A DNA stretch of 64,000 bases, taken from NCBI GenBank assembly GCA_963734595.1, contig CAVTHV010000037.1, positions 496,001 through 560,000 on the forward strand, given 5' to 3'. The notes under the pieces are model-generated. The model was not told the origin of the DNA. It saw only the letters and a list, made by a program, of their open reading frames with translations, and did no database searches. Positions within the stretch are counted from its first letter, which is position 1. Every line of letters starts with the position of its first letter. A program made the position numbers and the translations under genes. This stretch comes from CAKKQX01 sp963734595 (GTDB lineage Bacteria; Pseudomonadota; Gammaproteobacteria; Burkholderiales; SG8-41). This document shows positions 56,747 to 64,000 of the stretch, piece by piece.

Positions 56747-57598
56747 GTGACCCAGGACCTCGAAAAGCTCAAGCAATGGATCGGCAGCAAGGAGTCCGCC
56801 GTCGATTACGTCACGATCCCCGCGGTGCACCGCCTGTCGGCGACGCTCGACCGCGACGATCCCTTCCCCAAGGCCGGCGACCCGCTGCCGGTCGGCTGGC
56901 ACTCGATTTTGTTCCCGCGCGTCGTGCGCCACTCGCAGGTCGGGCCCGACGGCCACCCCCAGCGCGGCGACTTCCTGCCGCCGGTGCCGCTGCCGCGCCG
57001 CATGTTCGCCGGCAAGCGCGTCACCTTTCACGCGCCGTTGCGCGTCGGCGACGAAGTGCGCCGCGACTCCGTGATCCAGGATGTCAGCATCAAGCAGGGC
57101 CGCAGCGGCCAGATGGTGTTCGTGACCGTGAAAACCGACATCTCCAGCCCGCGCGGACTCGCCATCACCGAGGAACAGGACATCGTCTATCGCGCCGATC
57201 CCGACCCCAATGCGCCGCCGCCCCCGCCGCAGAAAGCGCCGGGAATCGCGGTATGGACGAGAACGGTGACGCCCGACCCGGTGCTGTTGTTCCGTTATTC
57301 CGCGCTCACCTTCAACGGCCACCGCATCCACTACGACCATCCCTACGTGACGAAAACCGAAGGCTATCCCGATCTGGTCATGAATGGCGGCCTCACCACG
57401 CTGCTCTTGTTCGAACTCGCGCGGGCCCATGCGTCCACGCCGCTGCGCTATATGTCATCGCGCAACGTGCGGCCGCTGTTCGTCAACCGGCCGTTCACGC
57501 TGTGCGGCGAGCCTTCGGCCGACAACAAGACGGCGCGGCTATGGGTAGTCGATCCAGGCGATGCGCTGGCGCTCTCGGCCGAAGCCGAATTCGAGTAG
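56747..57598 (+). CDS. MaoC-type acyl-CoA hydratase (mesaconyl-C4-CoA / itaconyl-CoA hydratase family)
   Basis: 283 residues forming a double hot-dog fold. The N-terminus LEKLKQWIGSKESAVDYVT and the block HPQRGDFLPPVPLPRRMFAG are typical of mesaconyl-C4-CoA hydratase (Meh) and itaconyl-CoA hydratase (Ich). The hydratase motif NGHRIHYDHPYV is at about 190-201, with the catalytic Asp/His pair. It would add water to give citramalyl-CoA, the substrate expected for the lyase upstream. GTG start at 56747 with GGAG nine bases before. Followed after eight bases by CoA-transferase 2. Confidence 0.86.
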   Translation: MTQDLEKLKQWIGSKESAVDYVTIPAVHRLSATLDRDDPFPKAGDPLPVGWHSILFPRVVRHSQVGPDGHPQRGDFLPPVPLPRRMFAGKRVTFHAPLRVGDEVRRDSVIQDVSIKQGRSGQMVFVTVKTDISSPRGLAITEEQDIVYRADPDPNAPPPPPQKAPGIAVWTRTVTPDPVLLFRYSALTFNGHRIHYDHPYVTKTEGYPDLVMNGGLTTLLLFELARAHASTPLRYMSSRNVRPLFVNRPFTLCGEPSADNKTARLWVVDPGDALALSAEAEFE

Positions 57599-57606
57599 GA
57601 GCGATC

Positions 57607-58821
57607 ATGGCAGGCGGACCGCTTGAAGGCATACGCATAGTCGACCTGACCTCGGTCGTCGTCGGCCCGCTGGCGACCCAGATCCTCGCCGACCACGGCG
57701 CGGAGGTCATCAAGGTGGAGGCAAAAACGGGCGACCTGGTCCGGGTCCTGAACGGCAGGTCGGTCACGCCCGGCATGGGCGCCAAATTCCTGCACCTCAA
57801 CCGCAACAAGCGCTCCATCGTGCTCGACCTGAAGCAGCCGGCCGGCCACGCCGCGCTGATGAAACTGATCGAGCGCGCCGACGTCCTGGTCTGGAACGTG
57901 CGGCCGCCGGCGATGGCGCGGCTCAAGCTCACCTACGACGACGTGCGCGCGGTCAATCCGAATATCGTTTACTGCGGCATGTTCGGCTTCGGGCAGGACG
58001 GCCGTTACCGCGACAAGCCGGCTTACGACTCCATCATCCAGGGCGCGGGCGGCATGGCCGCGTTGCACCACCGCGCTTCAGGCGAGCCGCGCTATGTGCC
58101 GATGGTCGTCGCGGACAAAGTCGTCGGCATGATCGCGGTGCAGATGATCATGATGGCGCTCTACCGGCGCACGCAGACCGGCGAAGGCAGCGCCATCGAG
58201 ATCCCGATGTTCGAGAACCTCGTCAAATTCGTGCTCGAAGAACACATGTACCTGAAAACCTTCGAGCCGCCGCTGGGCGAGACCGGCGATCCCCGGCTGC
58301 TCGATCCGCTGGCCAAGCCGATCCCCACCAGGGACAGCTGGATCTGCATTTCCGCCAACACCAACGCCCAGGCATTCGCGTTTTTCGACGCGATCGGCCG
58401 GCCCGAACTGAAAACCGACCCGCGTTTTTCCAGCGTGCAGGCGCGCTTCGCCCATGTGAACGATTACTTCCAGGTCCGCACCGACACGCTCAAGGCCAGA
58501 ACCACCGCCGAATGGATAGAAATTTTCGACCGCCATGACGTGCCGGCGATGCCCTATCACACGCTGGACAGCCTGCTCGAGGATCCGCATCTGACGGATA
58601 TCGGGTTCTTCGAGCTGAAAGACCACCCGACCGAAGGCAGGACACGCAATATGCGGCTGCCGAACAAATGGTCGTGCGGCACCCGCCGCGAGTGGCATCC
58701 GGCGCCCAAGCTCGGCCAGCACAGCGTGGAGATTCTGCGCGAGGCAGGGTACACTCAAACCGAGATCGATCAATTGCTGGCGGACGGCGTCACGGTCGAC
58801 GGCCGGATCAAAAACCCTTGA
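57607..58821 (+). CDS. CaiB/BaiF family III CoA-transferase 2
   Basis: 404 residues, intact. The N-terminus GPLEGIRIVDLTSVVVGPLATQILADHGAEV is typical; the catalytic Asp is probably Asp170 in PMVVADKVVGM; GEGSAIEIPMFE follows. It is clearly divergent from CoA-transferase 1 rather than a recent duplicate. An AGGAG site lies at 57597-57601. In the 3-hydroxypropionate bicycle a family III enzyme (Mct) isomerises mesaconyl-C1-CoA to mesaconyl-C4-CoA beside Meh; that or an intermolecular transfer is possible here. Confidence 0.89.
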   Translation: MAGGPLEGIRIVDLTSVVVGPLATQILADHGAEVIKVEAKTGDLVRVLNGRSVTPGMGAKFLHLNRNKRSIVLDLKQPAGHAALMKLIERADVLVWNVRPPAMARLKLTYDDVRAVNPNIVYCGMFGFGQDGRYRDKPAYDSIIQGAGGMAALHHRASGEPRYVPMVVADKVVGMIAVQMIMMALYRRTQTGEGSAIEIPMFENLVKFVLEEHMYLKTFEPPLGETGDPRLLDPLAKPIPTRDSWICISANTNAQAFAFFDAIGRPELKTDPRFSSVQARFAHVNDYFQVRTDTLKARTTAEWIEIFDRHDVPAMPYHTLDSLLEDPHLTDIGFFELKDHPTEGRTRNMRLPNKWSCGTRREWHPAPKLGQHSVEILREAGYTQTEIDQLLADGVTVDGRIKNP

Positions 58822-58898
58822 CCGGACGACCAGCGTCAGGGAAATCCCGGCCATGCTCGGAAAATCCGTGAGCACGGCCACTCACATTCAGTTCCGCG

Positions 58899-58923
58899 GA
58901 GCCCCCGTCGGGGCCCATTTTTG
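58899..58923 (+). terminator. Intrinsic terminator after CoA-transferase 2
   Basis: GAGCCCCCGTCGGGGCCC hairpin followed by ATTTTTG. It is placed 78 bp after the CoA-transferase stop and just before the next gene's ribosome site, so it may also act on that leader. Confidence 0.65.
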
Positions 58924-58934
58924 TGGAGACATGC

Positions 58935-59870
58935 ATGGCAAACAGGAAATCGAACGTAGTCGTCGTCGGCGGCGGCATCATGGGGGGAGACATCGCGATC
59001 ATTTTCGCCGCGGGCGGCTGGGACGTTCACGTGATGAGCCCGTCGCAGAAAACGCGCGACGCGCTTCCCGCAAGAATGGAAGCCGGCCTGAAAAAACTGG
59101 GCGCCGATGCCGCCCGGGCCGGCAGCGTTAAAGCGCACGCCAGACTGGAAGACATCGCCTGGAAAGACGTCGATCTCGTAATCGAGGCCGCGACCGAGGA
59201 TCTTGCGCTGAAACAAAAACTGTTTGCGCAGATCGAAGCCCTGGCGCGTCCCGACATTCCGTTGACCAGCAACACCTCGAATTTCCCGATCGGCGAGATC
59301 GGCAAATCTCTCAAGAAGCGCAACCGCATCGCGGGCACGCATTTCTTCATGCCGGCGCATCTCGTGCCCCTGGTGGAAGTGGTCAGTTGCGAGTCCACCG
59401 ATGCGAAAATCGCCGAGGGTTTGTGCACGCTGATGAAGGATCTCGGCAAGGCGCCGATCTGGGTCAAGAAGGACGTGCCCGGCTTCGTCGGCAACCGCAT
59501 CCAGCACGCGATGATGCGCGAAGCGCTGTACCTGATCCAGGATGGCGTGGTGTCCCCCGAGGGCGTGGATATCGCGGTGCGCTTCGGCTTCGGTTTCCGC
59601 TTCATCGCCTGCGGCCCGATCATGCAGAAGGAAATGTCCGGCTGGGACACCAACTATCTCGTCGGCAGCGCGCTCTATCCGCACCTGCACAACGAGTCGG
59701 CCTACCCTTCGATGATCAAGGACATGGTGGACAAGAACCAGCTCGGCATGAAAACGAAGCGTGGTTTCTGGGAATGGAACGACGCCAGCGCGGCAAAGGA
59801 AAAAGCCCGCATCGAAAAAGCGCTGCAGGCCGGGTTTGAAATCATCAAACAGGACATGAAAAACCAGTGA
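58935..59870 (+). CDS. 3-Hydroxyacyl-CoA dehydrogenase (NAD-dependent)
   Basis: 311 residues in the L-3-hydroxyacyl-CoA dehydrogenase family. Rossmann motif VVVVGGGIMGGDIAIIFA at about 7-24; catalytic His in IAGTHFFMPAHLVPLVEVV, with the paired Glu in that block; C-terminal dimer domain with DVPGFVGNRIQHAMMREAL. It oxidises a 3-hydroxyacyl-CoA to the 3-ketoacyl-CoA. The substrate is unknown. GGAG six bases before the ATG at 58935; a GTG in frame at 58923 overlaps that site and is unlikely. Confidence 0.91.
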   Translation: MANRKSNVVVVGGGIMGGDIAIIFAAGGWDVHVMSPSQKTRDALPARMEAGLKKLGADAARAGSVKAHARLEDIAWKDVDLVIEAATEDLALKQKLFAQIEALARPDIPLTSNTSNFPIGEIGKSLKKRNRIAGTHFFMPAHLVPLVEVVSCESTDAKIAEGLCTLMKDLGKAPIWVKKDVPGFVGNRIQHAMMREALYLIQDGVVSPEGVDIAVRFGFGFRFIACGPIMQKEMSGWDTNYLVGSALYPHLHNESAYPSMIKDMVDKNQLGMKTKRGFWEWNDASAAKEKARIEKALQAGFEIIKQDMKNQ

Positions 59871-59923
59871 ACCTGGGACCGGGTTTTGTCATCCCCGCGA
59901 GGACCCGCCCTGCAGAAAGTCAT

Positions 59924-59953
59924 GTAATGCGTTGTTTTTGTTGAGTATTATTC
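59924..59953 (+). repeat. T-rich intergenic motif, copy D
   Basis: TGTAATGCGTTGTTTTTGTT and following bases, between the 3-hydroxyacyl-CoA dehydrogenase and deacetylase genes (54 bp after the first, 56 bp before the second). Confidence 0.5.
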
Positions 59954-60008
59954 ACGGCCGCAGACCACCCCGGCGTCTTTGCCTGGCGTTAGAAAACGAG
60001 AAGAAAGC

Positions 60009-60890
60009 ATGACGAACGAATTCGACATCCATGCCGGCGGGACAGAGATCCCGCCTCCCGCGGATTTCCGCTGGCCCGGCGGCAAACGCATCGCGGTTTT
60101 TTTCAGGGTCTCGTTCGAGTGGTGGTCGGACGGCAAGTGGTCCGGCATCGGGCCGATGGGCAATCCGCTCAAGGCCGGCGTGCCCGACCTGAACGCGATC
60201 GGCTGGGCCGAGTACGGGCACCGGCGCGGCATTCACCGCGCGCTCGATGTGCTGGCGCGGCAGGGCATCAAAGCGACGATCAATGTCAGCGGCATCCTGG
60301 CCGAACGGCATCCCGAAATCGTGCGCAAGATCGCCGAAGCCGGCCACGAAGTCGTGGCGCACTCCTACAGCATGGACGTGATCCCGGTCTACCTCAGCGA
60401 AGACGAGGAACGCGAGAACATCCGCCACACGACGGCGCTCATCGAACGGGCCACCGGGATCCGCCCCAAAGGCTGGATCAGTCCGCGCAGCACACCGAGT
60501 CCGCGCACCGCGCGCCTGCTGACGGAGGAAGGATTCGAGTGGCACGGCGATACGCTCAACGACGACCTGCCCTACGTCGTGCGGTTCGGGCCGCGCTCGA
60601 TCGTGGCTTTTCCCAACAACACCGAAGTCAACGATCTGCCGCTGTACATGAAGCACGGCAATTCGCCGCGCGTGATGCTGGAAATCTTCGAGGACTGGCT
60701 CGAATGCGCGCGCAACCGGGAGAAGGGCGCGGTCAGAATGGACCCCGCCATTCACGCCCACGTCTTCGGCCGCCCGCTGGGCATGGCGATATTCGAGCGC
60801 ATCATGGAAGTGGCAAAAGGCGCCGACGACGTCTGGATCGGCACGCGCTCCGAAGCGGCGACACATCTGCGCAGCACGCTCGGGGCTTGA
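60009..60890 (+). CDS. Polysaccharide deacetylase-family hydrolase (allantoinase PuuE-like)
   Basis: 293 residues, NodB-like barrel. N-terminal block WPGGKRIAVFFRVSFEWW, HRALDVLARQGIKATINVSG, then EAGHEVVAHSYSMDV, with the metal-binding histidines expected near HSY. The usual catalytic D-D pair of chitin deacetylases is not obvious (the first strand has RVSFEW), as in the PuuE/cyclic amidase branch, so amide hydrolysis of a small molecule is likelier than chitin deacetylation. A GAGAAGAAAGC site precedes the ATG. It is 29 bp upstream of the Bug receptor and probably shares its substrate. Confidence 0.85.
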   Translation: MTNEFDIHAGGTEIPPPADFRWPGGKRIAVFFRVSFEWWSDGKWSGIGPMGNPLKAGVPDLNAIGWAEYGHRRGIHRALDVLARQGIKATINVSGILAERHPEIVRKIAEAGHEVVAHSYSMDVIPVYLSEDEERENIRHTTALIERATGIRPKGWISPRSTPSPRTARLLTEEGFEWHGDTLNDDLPYVVRFGPRSIVAFPNNTEVNDLPLYMKHGNSPRVMLEIFEDWLECARNREKGAVRMDPAIHAHVFGRPLGMAIFERIMEVAKGADDVWIGTRSEAATHLRSTLGA

Positions 60891-60918
60891 AGGCGCCCAC
60901 CAACAACGAGGAGGAACC

Positions 60919-61903
60919 ATGGACCGCTTGACGAAACTGGGTTATGGCATTTGCGTCGCAGCGCTGGTCGTTCTCGCGCCCGCCAGGGTGGCGATCGGGA
61001 CAGGATGGCGGCTATCCGAGCAAGCCGTTGCGGATCATCGTGCCGTTTGCGCCCAACGGACCCAACGATATCCTCGCGCGCATGGTGGGGCAAAAGCTCA
61101 CCGCGGCATGGAAGCAGCAGGTCATCGTGGACAACCGCCCCGGCGGCGGCACGGTAATCGGCACCGAACTTGCGGCGAGAGCGGCGCCGGATGGCCATAC
61201 GCTGCTGATGGTCTCGACCAGCACCGCGGTCAATCCCAGCCTGAAAAAATCCTTGCCGTACGACACACTCAGGGATTTCACTCCCGTCATCGAGCTCGCC
61301 GCCTCCCCCAATGTGCTGGTGGTGCATCCCTCCCTGCCCGTGCGTTCGGTCCGCGACCTGATCCGGCTCGCAAAAGCGAGACCCGGCGCCATCAACTACG
61401 GTTCGGGCGGCACCGGCGCCGCGACCCATCTGGCCGGGGAATTGCTGTGCATCATCGGCGGGGTCAGGATGACCCATGTTCCATACAAGGGAGCGGGGCC
61501 CGCAACGATCGACTTGTTGAGCGGGGAAGTGTCGTGGATGTTCGGAACCATCCTGCCGACGCTGCCGCATATCAAGTCGGGCAGGTTGAGGGCGATCGGC
61601 GTCAGCAGCGCGAAACGGTCCGATGTGTTGCCGGACGTGCCCGCCATCGCCGAAACCCTGCCGGGTTTCGAGGCCACTTCGTGGTACGGCATATTCGCGC
61701 CCGCGGGAACGCCTAAAACCACCATCGTAAAACTCAACGCGGAGATTGCGCGCATACTCAATTCCCCGGACGTGCGCGAATACCTGCTGCGCCAGGGCGC
61801 GAATCCGGTCGGCGACACGCCCGAAAAATTCGACGCCCACTTCAGAGAACAGATTGCCAAGTGGGGCAAGGTGATCAAGCAGGCGGGGATTACTGCAAAC
61901 TGA
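60919..61903 (+). CDS. Tripartite tricarboxylate transporter receptor (Bug family), frame broken near 60990
   Basis: Periplasmic solute-binding protein of about 327 residues. Signal peptide MDRLTKLGYGICVAALVVL and on; mature start QDGGYPSKPLRIIVPFAPNG, with the conserved Asp-containing loop GPNDILARMVG; VDNRPGGGTVIGTE; INYGSGGTGAATHLAGEL. It captures a carboxylate or related small molecule. No TctA/TctB membrane genes are nearby, as is common for the many orphan Bug proteins of Burkholderiales. The leader and mature part are in different frames (+1 near 60990). Confidence 0.92.
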
Positions 61904-61988
61904 AAGTCCGCCTGCCGGGATGCCCTGAGAGCGACGGCGGGACCGGCAATACAGAAATTTTATTTGTCCGACCAGGAAGTCGTAGCCC

Positions 61989-62546
61989 ATGGCCCTTAGC
62001 GCCACCATTTTCAAAGCCGGGCTGCAGATCGCCGACATCGACCGCGGCTACTACCACGATCACGCGCTCACCATCGCCCGCCACCCGTCGGAAACCGACG
62101 AGCGCATGATGGTGCGGGTGCTGGCCTTTGCGCTGCACGCCGACGAATCATTGACGTTCGGCAAAGGGCTGAGCAGCGATGACGAACCCGATCTCTGGCA
62201 AAAGGATTTGACCGGCACCATCGAAACCTGGATCGACGTCGGCCAGCCGGACGAGAAACGCGTGCGCAGAGCCTGTGGCCGCGCGGCACAGGTATTCGTC
62301 TACAACTATGGCGGGCATGGCGCCGACATGTGGTGGGATCAGGTCAGAAGCAAACTCGAACGGACCCGAAATCTGACAGTAATGAGAATACCGCCGGCCG
62401 CCAGCCAGGCCATGGCCAAGCTGGCACGCCGCAACATGCAGTTGCATTGCACCGTTCAGGAGGGACAGATCTGGCTGGCCGATGAAGACAATTCGGTCCA
62501 GGTGGAACTGGCGACCGTCAAAGTTCCACCCGTTGTTTTGCGCTGA
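61989..62546 (+). CDS. yaeQ: YaeQ family protein
   Basis: 185 residues, intact. The family has a PD-(D/E)XK-like fold with unknown function; it was linked to RfaH-like suppression in E. coli. Signature segments: MALSATIFKAGLQIADIDRG, HPSETDERMMVRVLAFALHA, DVGQPDEKRVRRACGRA and VFVYNYGG. It lies alone between the Bug receptor and a small convergent gene. Its last codons contain CCGTTGTTTT by coincidence. Confidence 0.94.
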   Translation: MALSATIFKAGLQIADIDRGYYHDHALTIARHPSETDERMMVRVLAFALHADESLTFGKGLSSDDEPDLWQKDLTGTIETWIDVGQPDEKRVRRACGRAAQVFVYNYGGHGADMWWDQVRSKLERTRNLTVMRIPPAASQAMAKLARRNMQLHCTVQEGQIWLADEDNSVQVELATVKVPPVVLR

Positions 62547-62563
62547 GCGCGCGGCTCAACCGC

Positions 62564-62833
62564 TCAGCCGCCCAAACCTTTTTTCAGCAACTCGGCCACG
62601 ACCTCGTTCAGTCCGGTCTGGCGCGCCTGCGCCAGCGCCTGGAGCTGTTTCACCAGATCGCTGTTGAGCTTGACCGCGAACGGCACCAGGCCGAGAGACT
62701 GGTCGAGTTTGCGCTGTTCGCGCCGGTCCGGAACCGCGGCAGATTCCTTGCCGAAACGCCCGGGCGTGCCGGCCTGCTGCATCCTGCCGTGGATTTTCAT
62801 GCCCTTGTTCTTTTCCAGGTCGGTCTTTTTCAC
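62564..62833 (-). CDS. Small conserved hypothetical protein (possible ribbon-helix-helix)
   Basis: 89 residues, MKKTDLEKNKGMKIHGRMQ at the start. The second half, VPFAVKLNSDLVKQLQALAQ then LNEVVAELLKKGL, has the strand-helix-helix pattern of small DNA-binding RHH or antitoxin-like proteins. No toxin partner is adjacent. It is convergent with yaeQ, with an 17-bp gap. Assignment by pattern only. Confidence 0.6.
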   Translation of the reverse strand: MKKTDLEKNKGMKIHGRMQQAGTPGRFGKESAAVPDRREQRKLDQSLGLVPFAVKLNSDLVKQLQALAQARQTGLNEVVAELLKKGLGG

Positions 62834-62885
62834 GGTTACCCGTCCTCGTTGAATCGACCCGCCGCATTCTACACCGGCCGCCCGG

Positions 62886-63230
62886 TCAGCCTGCGGACAT
62901 TTCCTCGTAGGCGCTGAGCGCTTCCGCCGCGTACATCAGCGACGGACCTCCGCCCATGTACACGGCCATGCCCAGCGCTTCTTCGAGTTCCAGGCGGGTT
63001 ACGCCGAGCTTGATCAGCGCCTCGACATGGAAACCGATGCAGGCATCGCAATGCGATGCCACACCCAGCGCGAGCGCGATCAGCTCCTTGGTCTTCTTGC
63101 TGAGCGCCCCGTCCTGAAGGGCGGACCTCGCCATCAGGCTGAAGCCTTTGGTCGTGTCCGGCAGGTCCGCCCGCAGTTTCGCAATCGAGGCCGAAACCTC
63201 CCGCGTGATTTCCCTGTAGCTTTTGCTCAC
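62886..63230 (-). CDS. Carboxymuconolactone decarboxylase family protein (AhpD-like)
   Basis: 114 residues from the GTG at 63230 (VSKSYREITREVS), which fits the family length; an in-frame extension to 63326 overlaps the rhodanese gene. The CxxC and His of the AhpD core are in HCDACIGFHVEALIKLG, with KTKELIALALGVA before. Members are small alkylhydroperoxidase-like or decarboxylase-like enzymes; many function in redox defence. It follows the rhodanese gene by about 40 bp on the same strand, suggesting a shared sulfur or thiol role. Confidence 0.88.
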   Translation of the reverse strand: MSKSYREITREVSASIAKLRADLPDTTKGFSLMARSALQDGALSKKTKELIALALGVASHCDACIGFHVEALIKLGVTRLELEEALGMAVYMGGGPSLMYAAEALSAYEEMSAG

Positions 63231-63270
63231 AGACGAACCTTTCAAAAAAATGAAACTGTCCGGTCCGGCT

Positions 63271-64000
63271 CTATGATTTCTTTTTGAACTGGTAACCGCC
63301 GTCGGCCTCGAACGTGATTTCGGCATCGAGAAAATAGGATCTCACCTCGCCGCGCAGCGTGCTGGTCGCGTCATAAGCCTCGCCTGACCGCGCACCGGTC
63401 GCGCAAAGAAAAATGACCGGCTTGTCCGTGGGCAAGGTGTCGAGCTTCTTCTCCAATTCATTGATTGGAATATTGATCGCGCCTTTAAGGTGTCCCCTGG
63501 CATACTCGTTGGGATCGCGCACATCGACGAACAACACCGCCTCGGGTGTTTCCCGGACCAGTTTTTCGAACGAGGCATTGCTGATGCTGCCCTTTTCCTT
63601 GCCGGGCACGATGTCGGCAACCTGCTTTGCGGGAGCAGCGGCAGGTGCGGCAGTCTCGGCTCCGGCGGTGGCCGACGGATACGCCTTGCTCCAGCCCGGA
63701 TAGCCTTCGGGATAGGTCTTGACGTTGGTATAGCCGAGCTTGCGCGCCTTGGCGGCAGCCTTCTCAGACAGGTTGCACTCGAGACCGCCGCAGTAGAACA
63801 CCAGGGAGACCGCCTTGTCGGCCGGCAGCTTGTCGACGTGCTTGTCGAACTCGCTGTCCGGGATGCTGACCGCGCCCGGAACATGCCCCTTGCTGAACAG
63901 GCGTCCGGGGCGGGCATCGACCAGCACAAAGTTTTCTTTCTCGTCGATCAGCTTTTTCACGTAGGCGGTGCTGACCGACATCGGCAGGCCCGCCTTGCTC
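63271..64000 (-). CDS. Tandem rhodanese-domain protein (5' end beyond the window)
   Basis: At least 236 residues with two rhodanese modules. The first has FVLVDARPGRLFSKGHVPGA and a cysteine loop YCGGLECNLSEKAA; the second has VLFVDVRDPNEYARGHLKGAINIP and the loop LCATGARSGEA, each with the expected active-site Cys. An Ala/Pro linker (about 105-120) separates them. An ATG exists at 63981, but the frame stays open to the window edge with KAGLP before it, and the domain begins abruptly, so the gene probably extends further. It may carry sulfane sulfur. The neighbour is the AhpD-like gene. Confidence 0.82.
   Translation of the reverse strand, partial: SKAGLPMSVSTAYVKKLIDEKENFVLVDARPGRLFSKGHVPGAVSIPDSEFDKHVDKLPADKAVSLVFYCGGLECNLSEKAAAKARKLGYTNVKTYPEGYPGWSKAYPSATAGAETAAPAAAPAKQVADIVPGKEKGSISNASFEKLVRETPEAVLFVDVRDPNEYARGHLKGAINIPINELEKKLDTLPTDKPVIFLCATGARSGEAYDATSTLRGEVRSYFLDAEITFEADGGYQFKKKS

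Noticed and set aside
62531..62541. CCGTTGTTTT near the end of yaeQ as another copy of the intergenic motif
   Set aside because: It encodes the conserved last residues of yaeQ and lacks the AT-rich tail; treated as coincidence.

Overview
The window is chromosomal DNA of a GC-rich betaproteobacterium, most likely a member of the Burkholderiales or Nitrosomonadales. This rests on gene content and order, not on a marker search. The supporting blocks are: yeeZ-like gene, cutA, dsbD, tlpA-like gene, aroQ, accB, accC, prmA, DUF3426 gene; the split glycine-cleavage operon; argH divergent from an AlgZ/AlgR pair and followed by hemC-hemD-hemX-hemY; grxD-prmC-prfA-hemA; and a Bug-type receptor with CaiB-type CoA-transferases. 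No rRNA, tRNA, CRISPR array, transposase or prophage gene is visible.

Layout. 0-4.7 kb: apaH, an olsB-olsA pair for ornithine lipids, a glycine-zipper lipoprotein, a PfkB kinase and mscL. 4.8-6.5 kb: an arsR-permease-thioredoxin metal operon with a clear promoter and operator. 6.5-7.1 kb: a gene-poor gap with an FNR/Anr-like box. 7.1-9.1 kb: a thiolase and an exported methyltransferase-like protein. 9.3-13.4 kb: a four-gene envelope cassette (ABC ATPase, FtsX-type permease, LolA-like carrier, beta-barrel). 13.5-28.2 kb: one long run on the minus strand (gcvT-gcvH-gcvPA-tpx-gcvPB, DUF3426, prmA, MFS, accC, accB, aroQ, redox genes, cutA, yeeZ-like). 28.2-31.4 kb: a ferredoxin reductase, an OB-fold lipoprotein and a molybdopterin oxidoreductase with its cytochrome b. 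31.5-40 kb: haem genes, AlgZ/AlgR and argH. 40.2-47.3 kb: a sulfonate-type locus (LacI regulator, xsc, FAD/Fe-S dehydrogenase, TauE exporter). 47.3-51 kb: grxD, prmC, prfA, hemA. 51.2-62 kb: an organic-acid/CoA catabolic region (2-hydroxyacid dehydrogenase, PrpB-like lyase, IclR, two CaiB transferases, CitE-like lyase, MaoC-type hydratase, 3-hydroxyacyl-CoA dehydrogenase, deacetylase, Bug receptor). 62-64 kb: yaeQ, a small unknown, a CMD-family protein and a rhodanese.

Two features run across the whole window. First, roughly 25 genes, including the essential accC, accB, prfA and hemA, carry reading-frame breaks. Nearly all are +1 shifts, as single-base insertions would cause, and they are densest at 30.0-31.4 and 36.8-38.0 kb. 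They are best read as consensus errors, so these genes are annotated as whole genes spanning the breaks. Second, the intergenic spaces hold several repeat families: heptamer arrays in inverted pairs that fill whole intergenic gaps and overlap stop codons; CTTGGCG-type octamer arrays including a perfect 31-bp inverted pair; and a T-rich CGTTGTTTT motif at six sites.

The most interesting candidates are the four-gene envelope cassette with an inverted repeat upstream, the C5-dicarboxylyl-CoA gene set at 54-59 kb, the xsc promoter whose -35 box is overlapped by a perfect LacI-type operator, and the intergenic repeat families.
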